The position numbers and the translations under genes were made by a program. 14,561 nt of DNA. Source: Acidobacterium sp. GTDB taxonomy: Bacteria; Acidobacteriota; Terriglobia; Terriglobales; Acidobacteriaceae. Below are positions 1-8,475 of the stretch, piece after piece (the first letter of the stretch is position 1; the number at the start of each line of letters is the position of its first letter). The DNA lies in the NCBI GenBank assembly GCA_003152595.1, contig PMAM01000125.1, positions 1 through 14,561 on the forward strand. The letters run 5' to 3'. The notes under the pieces are model-generated. The model made no database searches, was not told the origin of the DNA, and worked only from the letters and a program-made list of their open reading frames with translations.

Positions 1-2
1 AG

Positions 3-752
3 CTACGGTTGGGCGGAGATTTCGAGGGGGCGCGAGTCGGCTTCGGCTGCGGTCTTGTGCAGCTGATGGTGCAGGCAGTAGAGCGCGAGCTCGAGTCGAT
101 CGGAGACGCCCAGCTTGTCGTAGATCTTGCGCAGATAATTCTTGACGACCTGCTCGGTGGTGCCGAGCTGGTAGGCAATTTCCTTATTGCGCTTGCCCTG
201 GGTGATGCCCGCGATGATGAGCATCTCCTTCTGGTTGAGGCGAGGCTGATTGCGCGGGTTGTTCACATTGCCGGCCTGGGAGCGATAGGCTTCGATGACC
301 CAGGTGACGGACTGATTGTCGATCCAGGTTTCGCCGGCGGCGATTTTGCGCACGCACTTCACGAGCAGATCGGGCGAGATGGAGCGGGGAATGATGCCGC
401 GCACGCCGCGCCGGTAGAGGTCCACGGTATGCGACTCGTCGTTATTGGCGGCCTGGACGATGATCTTGAGATCGGGAGCGAGGCGCACGACGGCCGGGAC
501 CGCATTGGCGGTGCCGGTGATCATGGCTCCTTCGAGAAGGAGAACCTCAGCGGGGACACGCTGCACGGTGTCCTGGAGGCTCTGGAGGTTGTCGGCTTCG
601 GCGACGACCACAACGCCTGAATCGGGTCCGAAGACTTTGCGCATGCCGACTCGATAGATTGCCTGCGAGTCAGAGAGAATCACCCGAACCTCAGGGGAGG
701 GTTCAACCGCCTGGGGGGCTACACCGTTGCCGTTGCCGTTTGTTTGCGTCAT
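3..752 (-). CDS. LuxR/NarL-family response regulator with degenerate receiver domain
   Basis: This 249-aa protein has an N-terminal receiver-like domain (about residues 22-140) and a C-terminal LuxR-type helix-turn-helix (about 168-230, motif NKEIAYQLGTTEQVVKNYL), so it should be a cytoplasmic DNA-binding transcription regulator. The receiver lacks the usual phosphorylation residues. The phosphoacceptor Asp is Glu (E74 in LLLEG), the conserved Thr/Ser is Gln (Q100), the conserved Lys is Arg (R123), and only D28 of the acidic pair remains (S27-D28). It therefore probably does not work by ordinary phosphorelay; Glu can mimic a phosphorylated Asp in some receivers. Both the ATG start and the TAG stop lie inside the window. 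The first about 20 residues are a Gly/Asn/Pro-rich tail. It starts 14 nt after the PilZ gene stop, so co-transcription with that gene is likely. Its target genes cannot be told from the sequence. Confidence 0.88.
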   Translation of the reverse strand: MTQTNGNGNGVAPQAVEPSPEVRVILSDSQAIYRVGMRKVFGPDSGVVVVAEADNLQSLQDTVQRVPAEVLLLEGAMITGTANAVPAVVRLAPDLKIIVQAANNDESHTVDLYRRGVRGIIPRSISPDLLVKCVRKIAAGETWIDNQSVTWVIEAYRSQAGNVNNPRNQPRLNQKEMLIIAGITQGKRNKEIAYQLGTTEQVVKNYLRKIYDKLGVSDRLELALYCLHHQLHKTAAEADSRPLEISAQP

Positions 753-766
753 AAATGTTTGTCCGA

Positions 767-1102
767 CTACTGGAACCTGTACTCGTCAATAACAACAGCG
801 GCGAAGGGCTGACCATTGTTCCAATAAGAACGGACAATTCTTCCAGAGCAGTGCACCGCCGCAGTCACAGAGAAATCCAGCATGCCCGCCGGAATCTCCA
901 CAAGGAAATCAATTTGCTGCCCCTCCCGAAGTGGCTCCCGCAGGCGTAACAGACAACCGCTGGCGGAGAGATCCTCAGTGAGGGCTTCGTTATCCTGGCC
1001 TTCGGCGAGAACGGTTACCCGCAACTGAACGGGATAGCGAACGGCGCCGCGGTAATGATGCCAGGGGCTGGTTCCGTAGGGCGAACAAACGGCAGATTCC
1101 AT
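767..1102 (-). CDS. PilZ-domain protein (probable c-di-GMP receptor)
   Basis: The protein is 111 aa from the ATG at 1102-1100. It carries the two PilZ signatures known to bind cyclic di-GMP: an RxxxR element (RGAVR, just before YPVQLRV) and a D-x-S-x-x-G element (DLSASG), followed by beta strands ending in a typical PilZ barrel. The reading frame stays open upstream to 1333, but that longer version would overlap the end of the upstream gene, and the extra residues show no domain, so the shorter start was chosen. No strong Shine-Dalgarno is visible before it. PilZ proteins of this single-domain size act as small cytoplasmic effectors that change motility, adhesion or polysaccharide output when c-di-GMP rises. 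The gene sits directly upstream of the LuxR-type regulator with a 14-nt gap, which suggests a c-di-GMP-linked regulatory pair. The domain is secure; the output is unknown. Confidence 0.85.
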   Translation of the reverse strand: MESAVCSPYGTSPWHHYRGAVRYPVQLRVTVLAEGQDNEALTEDLSASGCLLRLREPLREGQQIDFLVEIPAGMLDFSVTAAVHCSGRIVRSYWNNGQPFAAVVIDEYRFQ

Positions 1103-1167
1103 AAGATGGGCCGAGCGATTGTTAATCCCTACAGTACCCGCAAACCATGGCGTTAGCCAATTACCAA

Positions 1168-1195
1168 AGTTTACATCTTCGCCCCTATTTGTAAA
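1168..1195 (-). promoter_or_regulatory. Candidate promoter of the PilZ-LuxR operon
   Basis: On the minus strand a -35-like TTTACA (1195-1190) is followed after 16 bp by a -10-like TAAACT (1173-1168). It lies in a locally AT-rich patch of the 184-nt gap upstream of the PilZ start at 1102. The same TAAACT hexamer appears in the better-supported rpsT promoter candidate in this window. Start-site position is inferred only. Confidence 0.4.
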
Positions 1196-1231
1196 TGACC
1201 AAATGGGGCGTGGCAATGACCAAAACGGGGC
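1194..1231 (-). repeat. Two direct repeats 21 bp apart upstream of the PilZ operon
   Basis: Read on the plus strand, AATGACCAAATGGGGC (1194-1209) recurs as AATGACCAAAACGGGGC (1215-1231), differing by one substitution and one extra base. The repeats start 21 bp apart, about two helical turns, and abut the -35-like element at 1190-1195. This arrangement fits a tandem binding site for a dimeric activator or repressor on one face of the DNA. The binding protein is unknown; the adjacent LuxR-type regulator is one candidate. Confidence 0.5.
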
Positions 1232-1286
1232 AGGGCGGGACTTCGCCTGTGGGAAAGGAGCTTTCTTGTGGATATCTGTGGCTAAA

Positions 1287-2612
1287 TTACTTTGGAGTAG
1301 ACGTTTGGGTGGAGAAAAAGGCTGCCGAGGCACCTACCCAGGACCGACCCCGGTTATGGTCGACTCCCATCATTTGACCCCGGCCGAGGCGGACGAGGGA
1401 GATCAGCGGCGTGAGAGACGCACGATCGGGCCATACATAAAGGATACGAATTTCCGCCTGGGTGGGACCGAAGGGGGTGTCAATGACGGGTACGAAGGTG
1501 ACCCGCTCCTGCAGGATGTAGCTGGTTCGCTGGGCCGGGGGGATGGCGGCCAGGTCGGCGTCGGTGGGAGCGAATTGAATGCCCTGGCCGGCAAACGAGA
1601 AGAGCGGCTTGAGGATCCAGGCGTCGCGGCCGAACTCGAAGCGGTCGCGGAGGGCGGCATCGCGGTAGAGCTGATCGAGAAAGAAGGCCCGAGGCACGGC
1701 GGGGTGGTCGAGGAAGGGGATGGAGAACTTGCTGACGTGGAAGTACCAGTTGGGGTGGCCAGCCCATTCGACGTCGAACGATTCCCGGTAGTCGAACTGG
1801 AGGGGCACCTGTTTGCGAAGCAGCTCGTCGACGATGGCGCGATTGTAGATGCGACGGATGGGGACGAGGTTTTTTCCGCTGGGATATGCAAGGCGACGGA
1901 GCTGGCCGGGGGATTTTGACGCGGCGTCGATGGGTTGGAGGTCAGCGATGTCGACGATGGGGATGCCGAGGCGATCGGCGGTGATGTGAAAGTCGGGCAG
2001 CGTCTTCTGGTTCGCTGGATCGACATCGATGAGGACGACGGTCTCGGGATCGTGGCCGGCGACGATGGTGCGGGTGAGGAGCTTCCAGTACGCGGACTCG
2101 TCGAGGCCTCCGAAGAGGTAGTGGAGGGATGGATCGAGGCCGAAGGCGGTTCGGTAGCCTTCGCAGGAGGCGAACTGAAATCCGAAGACCGAGGGGAAGG
2201 CTTGCATCTCGACCAGGCGCGGGGCGAGAGAGCCATCAGCATTGCGGACCAGGCCAAAGTCGGCGGTGAGGAAGTGCGGGTGAGCGTTTTGGTCGGCGGC
2301 GCGCCAGCGTTCGGGGATGGCGGCGAGGGAGCGCGCGAGGTAAGCGGGATCGTTGACGAGACGAAGGGTGAGTTCGGCGCCGATGCGGGCCATGTCATCG
2401 AGCAGGGATTGCGGGAAGAAGCAGGGAGTCTCCGCGATGGGGAAGGCGACGCGCGTGCGCGCGATGGCGTCGAGCGAGTGGCGCAGATTGCGAAAGGCCT
2501 CCGGGCGGAAGCGCGCGTTGAAGTCGCTGCGGAGCGAGGGAATCACAGGGAAGGGTAACGCGGGCGCGGGGGAGGGGGCAATGAGCCTCACGGATGCGTT
2601 TGAGGAGCGCAA
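1287..2612 (-). CDS. ATP-grasp-like protein, function unknown
   Basis: This protein of up to 441 aa has the hallmarks of the ATP-grasp fold in its C-terminal third: WILKPLFSFAGQGIQ (332-346), where ATP-binding Lys and a Gly-rich loop are expected, then YILQERV (365-371), AEIRILYVW (386-394) and RLGRGQMMGV (408-417). A mid-protein segment, ADFGLVRNADGSLAPRLVEM (117-136), resembles the substrate-domain region of glutathionylspermidine-synthase-like ligases, where a similar Asp-Phe...Glu-Met/Asn pattern occurs. ATP-grasp enzymes usually join a carboxylate to an amine or thiol using ATP, but no substrate can be assigned here. The only starts are non-ATG: TTG at 2612 (a stop lies five codons upstream) or GTG at 2591, neither with a clear ribosome binding site. 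It is divergent from the glycosidase gene with 56 nt between them. Fold assignment is moderate; the start is uncertain. Confidence 0.65.
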   Translation of the reverse strand: MRSSNASVRLIAPSPAPALPFPVIPSLRSDFNARFRPEAFRNLRHSLDAIARTRVAFPIAETPCFFPQSLLDDMARIGAELTLRLVNDPAYLARSLAAIPERWRAADQNAHPHFLTADFGLVRNADGSLAPRLVEMQAFPSVFGFQFASCEGYRTAFGLDPSLHYLFGGLDESAYWKLLTRTIVAGHDPETVVLIDVDPANQKTLPDFHITADRLGIPIVDIADLQPIDAASKSPGQLRRLAYPSGKNLVPIRRIYNRAIVDELLRKQVPLQFDYRESFDVEWAGHPNWYFHVSKFSIPFLDHPAVPRAFFLDQLYRDAALRDRFEFGRDAWILKPLFSFAGQGIQFAPTDADLAAIPPAQRTSYILQERVTFVPVIDTPFGPTQAEIRILYVWPDRASLTPLISLVRLGRGQMMGVDHNRGRSWVGASAAFFSTQTSTPK

Positions 2613-2668
2613 ACGGAAGCGCAGCTATGATGGGCGGATCACGGTGATGAGCCGGGCGGGGATGTGCG

Positions 2669-4879
2669 ATGACGAGCAGCAGACGGGATTTCATGAAGCA
2701 GTCGGCGGTGGCGGCAGGGAGCTGGATGGTGCGGCCGCGAGGCGAGGATGCGTGGGCAGCAGCGGTGGAGCACGCTGGTTCGGCTGGGGGCTGGTACGAC
2801 CGGCCGATGCGCTGGGCGCAGCTGGCGTTTGTCGAGGACGATCCGGGGAACTACGATCCGCAGTTCTGGCTGGACTACTTTCGGAAGGTTCATGCCGACG
2901 CTGCGTGTCTGAGCGCCGGGGGGGTGGTGGCGTTTTATCCGACGGAGATCGTCCTGCAGAAGCGAAGCGCGTGGCTGGGGGATCGCGACGCGTTCGGGGA
3001 GATGAATGCCGGTTGCCGGAAGATGGGCATGAATGTCGTGGCGAGGACCGATGCCCATGCGTGCTGGCAAAAGACGGCGGATGCGCATCCGGACTGGATC
3101 ATGGTGGGACCGGACGGAGAGAAGAAGCGGCATCCGTCGGATCCGCAATACTGGCTCACCTGCGCTCTTGGGCCGTATAACTTCGAGTTCATGACCGCGG
3201 TGCATGAGGAGATCATGCGCAAGTACCGGCCCGATGGGATCTTCACCAACCGGTGGGCAGGCAGCGGGATGTGCTACTGCGAGCACTGCCAGGCAAATTT
3301 CCGTGAGTTCTCGGGGATGGATCTGCCGCGCACCGACGATCCGCAGGATCCGGCGCGGAAGCAATACATCGTGTGGCACGAGCAGCGGCTGTTCGATTTG
3401 TGGCGTTTGTGGAATGCGAAGATCCGGGCCATCAACGCCGATGCAAGTTTCATTGCTAACACCGGCGGTGCTCTGAGCGGCCAGGACATGAAGACGGTGG
3501 CGGAACTGGCGCCGACGATGTGCGCGGACCGGCAGAGCCGCCACGGAGTGATGGCGCCGTGGGCAAACGGCAAGAGCGCGAAGGAGTTTCGCGCGACGAT
3601 GGGCAGCAAACCGGTGGTAGGGATGTTCAGTGTGGGCATTGACGATGAGCATCGCTGGAAGGATTCCGTCGAAAGCGGCGCTGAGATTCGCATGTGGGCG
3701 GCGGACGGGATCGCGCAGGGGATGCGTCCGTGGTTTGTGAAGTTCAACGCGAAACCGCTGGACCGGCGCTGGATGCCGGTAGTGGAAGAGATCTTCGCGT
3801 GGCACCACGCCAATGAAGCGTATCTGCGCAACGTGCGACCGCTGGCGCGGGTAGGGCTGGTGTATTCGCAGCAGACTGCGTGGTTCTACGGCGGCGAGAA
3901 AGCGCGGGAGAAGGTGGAGGAGCCGGCGCTGGGCTTTTATGAGGCGCTGGTGGAGGCGCGGATTCCGTTTGAGATGGTGCACGACCGGTGCCTCGATGCC
4001 GAGCATCTGGCGGCGTTTCGGACGCTGATCCTGCCGAACATCGCGGCGCTGTCCGATGGGCAATGCACGCAGCTGCGGGAGTTTGTGCGGCAGGGCGGAG
4101 GCCTGGTGGCGACGTATGAGACTTCGCTCTACGACGAGTGGGGCGTGCGGCGGAAGGAGTTCGGGCTGGCGGATCTGTTTGGCGCGCGCTATGCGGGGCG
4201 GGTCGAAGAGAATATGCGGAACTCGTATCTGTCGCTGGAGGAAAGGACGGGATCGAGCCTGGTTCATCCGCTGGTGCAGGGGTTCGACGATGCGGGACGA
4301 ATTGTGAACGCCGTGAATCAGGTCGATGTGACGCCGGCGGAGGAGAGCGGCGCTGTTGCGTTGCGTATCGTGCCGAGCTATCCGGACCTGCCGATGGAGT
4401 CGGTGTTTGCGCGGCTTGGTTCGCAACACAAACCCGGCGTGTACCAGCGGCTGGAGGGGAAGGGCCGCGTGATCTATTTTCCTGGCGATATCGATCGCAC
4501 CTTCTGGCAGGTGCTCGATGTGGATCACGGGAAGCTGCTGCGCAATGCTGTGACGTGGGTGACGAATGAGGGACAGCCGGTGACGGTGGAGGGCCAGGGG
4601 GTTCTGGATGCGGCGGTGTGGGAGCAGGCCGATTCGATGACCGTGCATCTGGTGAACCTGACCAATCCGATGATGATGAAGGGCCCGGTGCGGGAGATCA
4701 TTCCGATTACGCGGCAGAGAGTGTCCGTCAGGATTCCGGAGAGGCGGCAAGTCAGGAAGGTGCATTTGCTGGTGGCAGGCACTGAGGTTGCGCATCGCAT
4801 GGTTGGGGATCGGGCGGTGCTCGAGGTGCCGGAGATTGGGCTGCATGAAGTGGTGGCGATGGATCTGCAGAGTGCCTGA
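2669..4879 (+). CDS. Tat-exported glycoside-hydrolase-like protein (GHL6 / beta-galactosidase-trimerisation type)
   Basis: The 736-aa product begins with a twin-arginine signal (SRRDFMK at residues 4-10, then a short apolar stretch), so export in folded form is expected. Residues about 45-385 look like a TIM-barrel hydrolase of the hypothetical glycosyl hydrolase 6 kind (RYRPDGIFTNRW-like segment at 185-196, followed by the Cys cluster CYCEHC at 202-207). Residues about 390-520 (LILPNIAALSDGQ, FVRQGGGLVATYET) resemble the amidotransferase-like trimerisation domain of GH42 beta-galactosidases. The C-terminal part (about 600-736) is a beta-rich domain. The substrate is unknown; related proteins are thought to act on plant or microbial glycans. 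The ATG at 2669 puts the RR motif at the extreme N-terminus and has a weak GGGG 7 nt upstream. A long minus-strand reading frame opposite it is only a high-GC shadow. Confidence 0.75.
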   Translation: MTSSRRDFMKQSAVAAGSWMVRPRGEDAWAAAVEHAGSAGGWYDRPMRWAQLAFVEDDPGNYDPQFWLDYFRKVHADAACLSAGGVVAFYPTEIVLQKRSAWLGDRDAFGEMNAGCRKMGMNVVARTDAHACWQKTADAHPDWIMVGPDGEKKRHPSDPQYWLTCALGPYNFEFMTAVHEEIMRKYRPDGIFTNRWAGSGMCYCEHCQANFREFSGMDLPRTDDPQDPARKQYIVWHEQRLFDLWRLWNAKIRAINADASFIANTGGALSGQDMKTVAELAPTMCADRQSRHGVMAPWANGKSAKEFRATMGSKPVVGMFSVGIDDEHRWKDSVESGAEIRMWAADGIAQGMRPWFVKFNAKPLDRRWMPVVEEIFAWHHANEAYLRNVRPLARVGLVYSQQTAWFYGGEKAREKVEEPALGFYEALVEARIPFEMVHDRCLDAEHLAAFRTLILPNIAALSDGQCTQLREFVRQGGGLVATYETSLYDEWGVRRKEFGLADLFGARYAGRVEENMRNSYLSLEERTGSSLVHPLVQGFDDAGRIVNAVNQVDVTPAEESGAVALRIVPSYPDLPMESVFARLGSQHKPGVYQRLEGKGRVIYFPGDIDRTFWQVLDVDHGKLLRNAVTWVTNEGQPVTVEGQGVLDAAVWEQADSMTVHLVNLTNPMMMKGPVREIIPITRQRVSVRIPERRQVRKVHLLVAGTEVAHRMVGDRAVLEVPEIGLHEVVAMDLQSA

Positions 4880-5005
4880 GGAGCACTCGCGCGGGGGCGT
4901 CTGGTCCCATTTGCCTGGTGCGGCAGCGAGCCGGTGGTAAAGTGAAACTTCTGTCCCCGCAACCCTGACAATTTTCACTCTCCGTGATGCGCGACGGGAT
5001 GCGTC

Positions 5006-8000
5006 ATGGAGCGAAAGGTGCTTGTGCCCATGTTCTCTGTGTATGCGTTGCGTCGTTGTGCGATGGTTCTGGCGGTTGGTTCGATGGGCGCTCTGGCTGT
5101 TTACGCGAGCGATGATGCCGCGGGCCGAGCGGGCTATTATCGTGAGCCGGCGCTGCATGGCGAGACGCTGATCTTTACTTCAGAGGGCGATCTGTGGACA
5201 GTGAACGTGCACGGAGGCGCCGCGCACCGGCTGACTTCCGCACCGGGCCAGGAGCGGAAGGCGAAGATCTCACCCGATGGGAAGACGGTCGCATTCCTGG
5301 GCGAGTACGAAGGGCCGGGCGAGGTGTACACGATGCCGATCGAGGGCGGGCTGCCGCAGCGGCAGACGTGGGAAAGCGGTGCGGAGCCGGCGGGATGGAA
5401 TCCGAATGGGCGGCTGCTGATCGAAACGCGGCGGTACACGACGCTGCCCGATTCGAGCCTGGTGCTGATTGGGAGCCACGCCGAGCGCGAGATGCTGCCG
5501 CTGGCGACGGGATCGGAGGCGTGCTATTCGACGGATGGAAAGATGCTGTTCTTCACGCGGCTCGAATATCAGGGGAGCCACACGAAGCGCTACAAGGGCG
5601 GATTCATCCAGCAAATCTGGCGGTATGACGGGCATGGCGAAGCGGCGCCGCTGACCGGCGATTACGAGGGGACCTCGCACGCGCCGATGTTCTGGAACGG
5701 GCGGGTGTACTTTCTGTCGGACCGCGATGGCGTGATGAATGTGTGGTCGATGGATGGCGAGGGCCACGGGCTGAAGCAGGAGAGCCACCAGAAATTCTTC
5801 GATGTTGAGAGCGCGACGATCTGGGATGGGAGGATTGTCTATGCCGGCGCCGCGGACCTGTGGTCACTCGATCTGAAGAGCGGGCAGGAGGCGGTCATCC
5901 CGATCACGCTGGTTTCGGATTTCGACCAGCTGCGCCAGCATTGGGTGACGAAGCCGATGACGTACCTGAGCGACGCGCATCTGTCGCCGGATGGAAGCCG
6001 CGTGGTGTTCACGGCGAGGGGCGAGATCTTTACGCTGCCGGCGAAGACGGGGCGGATCATTCGTGTGGCGGGGAGCGACTCCGGAGTGCGGTATCGCGCT
6101 GCGCGGTTCATGCCGGATGGGAAAAGCATCGTGGCTTTGTCGACGAAGACGGGCGAGACGGAGTTCTGGAAGTTTCCAGCGAATGGGGAAGGCGCGCCGG
6201 AGCAGTGGACGAACGATGCGAAGGTGCTGCGGTGGGAGGGAGTGCCTTCTCCGGACGGGCGCTGGCTGGCGCATGATGACAAGGATCAGCAGCTGTGGAT
6301 TTACGACACAAAGACGAAGGAGAACAAGCGCATCGCGCAGTCGATGAACGGTCGATTCTCCGATCTGAGCTGGTCGCCGGACAGCCAGTGGCTGGCCTAT
6401 GTTGAGGCGGCCGACAACGAATTCGATCAGATCCGAGTGCTGAACGTCGAGACGGGGAAGACTGAGACGCTGACGTCGGACCGGTACAACAGCCAAAAGC
6501 CGGTGTGGAGTTCGGATGGGAAGTGGCTGTACTTCCTGTCGGATCGCGCGCTGAATACGACGGTGCCGTCGCCGTGGGGAACGCGGCAGCCCGATCCGCA
6601 TTTCAGTCATCCGGTGAAGATCTACGAAGTTGCGCTGGTGCCGGGGTTGCGGTCGCCGTTCCTTCCGGCCGACGAGCTGCATCCGGATACGCCTGAGAAG
6701 GAAGAGAAAAAAGAAGAGCCGAAGAAGGACGCGGCCGCGACAGCGGCGAAAGACGCGGGCAGCAACCAGGAGAAGAGCACGGCGAGCAAGGACTCCGGCA
6801 AGGAAGAGGCGAAGGGAACCGACGAAAAGAAGGCGCCCGAGGTGAAGATCGATTTCGCCGGTATAGGAGAGCGGCTGAACGAGGTTCCCGTGCCGCCCGG
6901 CAATTATGAGAGCCTGCAGGCGACGGCGAAGCGGCTGTGCTGGCTGAACGCGAGCGACGAAATTCATCCGAAGATGACGCTGCAATGCCTGAGCATCGAC
7001 AACAAGGGCGACGAGCCGGACACGGCGATGGCGGATGTGAAGGGGTTCGAGATTTCTCTGGACCGGAAGAAGATGCTGGTCCCCAAAGGCGACGACTTCT
7101 ACGTGTTCGACTCGGACGTGAAGGGCGCGGGGCTAAGCGATGCGAAGACGGTAGCGAAGGCGAAGGTGGATCTGGCGCACTGGGAGATGTCGACGACGCC
7201 ACGCGATGAGTTCCACGGCATCTTTCTCGACGCGTGGCGGCTGGAGCGCGACTACTTCTACGACCGGCACATGCATGGCGTGGATTGGGTCGCGATGCAG
7301 GGCCGGTACCTTCCGTTGGTGGATCGAGTCTCGGACCGCGATGAGCTAAACGATGTGATTGCGCAGATGGTGAGCGAACTGTCGGCGCTGCATACGTTCG
7401 TTCATGGCGGCGACCAGAGAAAGCCGGAGGACGACGTGAGTGTGGCCACGCTGGGGGCGCGGCTGCGGCGCGATGAGCAGGCGGGCGGATTTGTAGTGGA
7501 ACACATCTACGAGCACGATCCAGATCTGCCGAACACGGCGCCACCACTGGCCCGGCCGGATTCGCTGGTGAAGGAGGGCGAGGTAATCACCAGCATCGAC
7601 GGGGTGGATGCGCTGAGCGTGAACGACGAGCGTGAGCTGCTGCGCGGAAAAGCCGGAGTCCAGGTGATGCTGGGGGTGAAGGCCGCGAAGGGGGAGACGC
7701 GCGACGTGCTGGTGAAGCCGATGAGCGAGGAGCAGGACGAAAATCTGCGCTACACGGAGTGGGAGTACACGCGGCGGCTGAAGGTCGAGACGGCTTCCAA
7801 CGGGAAGATCGGGTATGTTCACCTGCGCGCCATGGGAGCCGGGGACATCGATCAATGGGCGCGCGAGTACTATCCAGTGTTCAACCGGGAGGGGCTGATC
7901 ATCGATGTTCGTCACAACGATGGCGGCAACATCGACTCGTGGCTGCTGGGCAAGCTGTTGCGCCAGGCGTGGTTTTACTGGCAGCCGCGTGTGGGTAATC

Positions 8001-8416
8001 CGACCTGGAACATGCAGGAGGCGTTCCGCGGGCACATCGTTGTGCTTTGCGATCAGGAGACGGCGTCGGACGGCGAGGCCTTCAGCGAGGGTTTCAAACG
8101 GTTCAGGATGGGGCAGCTGATCGGCATGCGCACCTGGGGCGGGGAGATCTGGCTGAGCGGCAGCAATCGCCAGGCGGACGGCGGCGTGGCCACGGCAGCC
8201 GAGACCGGCGTCTATGGGCCGGAGGGGAAGTGGCTCATCGAAGGGCATGGCGTGGAGCCGGACATCGCGGTGGATAATCTGCCGCATGCGACGTATGAGG
8301 GCAAGGACGCGGAACTGCAGACTGCCATCGATGTGCTGACGAAGGAGATCCAGCAGGATCCGCGACCGGTGCCGCAGCATCCGCCGTATCCGGATAAGTC
8401 GTTCCGGTATCCGTGA
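5006..8416 (+). CDS. Exported tricorn-type S41 serine protease
   Basis: The 1136-aa protein has the tricorn-protease layout: signal peptide (hydrophobic core in MVLAVGSMGALAVYAS, about residues 20-35), WD/TolB-like beta-propeller repeats over about 40-550 (repeated SPDGK, SSDGKWLYFLSD), a charged linker (563-612), a core segment, a PDZ domain (about 815-905) and an S41 catalytic domain. The nucleophile is S1021 in TASDGEAFS with the oxyanion D1022; H796 (ELSALH) is the general-base candidate and E1079 (IEGHGVEPD) the Glu. In archaeal tricorn the residue before this His is Ser; here it is Leu (L795). Tricorn enzymes trim peptides to short fragments; here the signal peptide points to the periplasm or cell surface. 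ATG 5006 or ATG 5030 could be the start; the second places Met just before the signal core. A short zinc-ribbon gene follows 71 nt downstream. Confidence 0.9.
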   Translation: MERKVLVPMFSVYALRRCAMVLAVGSMGALAVYASDDAAGRAGYYREPALHGETLIFTSEGDLWTVNVHGGAAHRLTSAPGQERKAKISPDGKTVAFLGEYEGPGEVYTMPIEGGLPQRQTWESGAEPAGWNPNGRLLIETRRYTTLPDSSLVLIGSHAEREMLPLATGSEACYSTDGKMLFFTRLEYQGSHTKRYKGGFIQQIWRYDGHGEAAPLTGDYEGTSHAPMFWNGRVYFLSDRDGVMNVWSMDGEGHGLKQESHQKFFDVESATIWDGRIVYAGAADLWSLDLKSGQEAVIPITLVSDFDQLRQHWVTKPMTYLSDAHLSPDGSRVVFTARGEIFTLPAKTGRIIRVAGSDSGVRYRAARFMPDGKSIVALSTKTGETEFWKFPANGEGAPEQWTNDAKVLRWEGVPSPDGRWLAHDDKDQQLWIYDTKTKENKRIAQSMNGRFSDLSWSPDSQWLAYVEAADNEFDQIRVLNVETGKTETLTSDRYNSQKPVWSSDGKWLYFLSDRALNTTVPSPWGTRQPDPHFSHPVKIYEVALVPGLRSPFLPADELHPDTPEKEEKKEEPKKDAAATAAKDAGSNQEKSTASKDSGKEEAKGTDEKKAPEVKIDFAGIGERLNEVPVPPGNYESLQATAKRLCWLNASDEIHPKMTLQCLSIDNKGDEPDTAMADVKGFEISLDRKKMLVPKGDDFYVFDSDVKGAGLSDAKTVAKAKVDLAHWEMSTTPRDEFHGIFLDAWRLERDYFYDRHMHGVDWVAMQGRYLPLVDRVSDRDELNDVIAQMVSELSALHTFVHGGDQRKPEDDVSVATLGARLRRDEQAGGFVVEHIYEHDPDLPNTAPPLARPDSLVKEGEVITSIDGVDALSVNDERELLRGKAGVQVMLGVKAAKGETRDVLVKPMSEEQDENLRYTEWEYTRRLKVETASNGKIGYVHLRAMGAGDIDQWAREYYPVFNREGLIIDVRHNDGGNIDSWLLGKLLRQAWFYWQPRVGNPTWNMQEAFRGHIVVLCDQETASDGEAFSEGFKRFRMGQLIGMRTWGGEIWLSGSNRQADGGVATAAETGVYGPEGKWLIEGHGVEPDIAVDNLPHATYEGKDAELQTAIDVLTKEIQQDPRPVPQHPPYPDKSFRYP

Positions 8417-8475
8417 CGGTTCGGGCCAGGAACAGGCGAATCTTTCGCGTACGGGCTTCATCCAAGAGGAGAAAC

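Noticed and set aside
1250..1265. Weak GAAAG/CTTTC stem after the ATP-grasp-like stop
   Set aside because: Only 5 bp and no T-run, so no terminator was called.
1103..1333. N-terminal extension of the PilZ gene to 1333
   Set aside because: It would overlap the upstream ATP-grasp-like gene, shows no domain and swallows the promoter-like and direct-repeat region.
4941..4979. 7-bp inverted repeat AGTGAAA/TTTCACT with a 25-nt spacer upstream of the protease
   Set aside because: Too short and too widely spaced to call an operator without a further copy; chance occurrence is likely.
2639..5158. An 839-aa minus-strand open frame
   Set aside because: It lies opposite the glycosidase gene and the start of the protease gene, has Arg/His/Pro-rich composition without any domain, and is the expected mirror of high-GC coding sequence.
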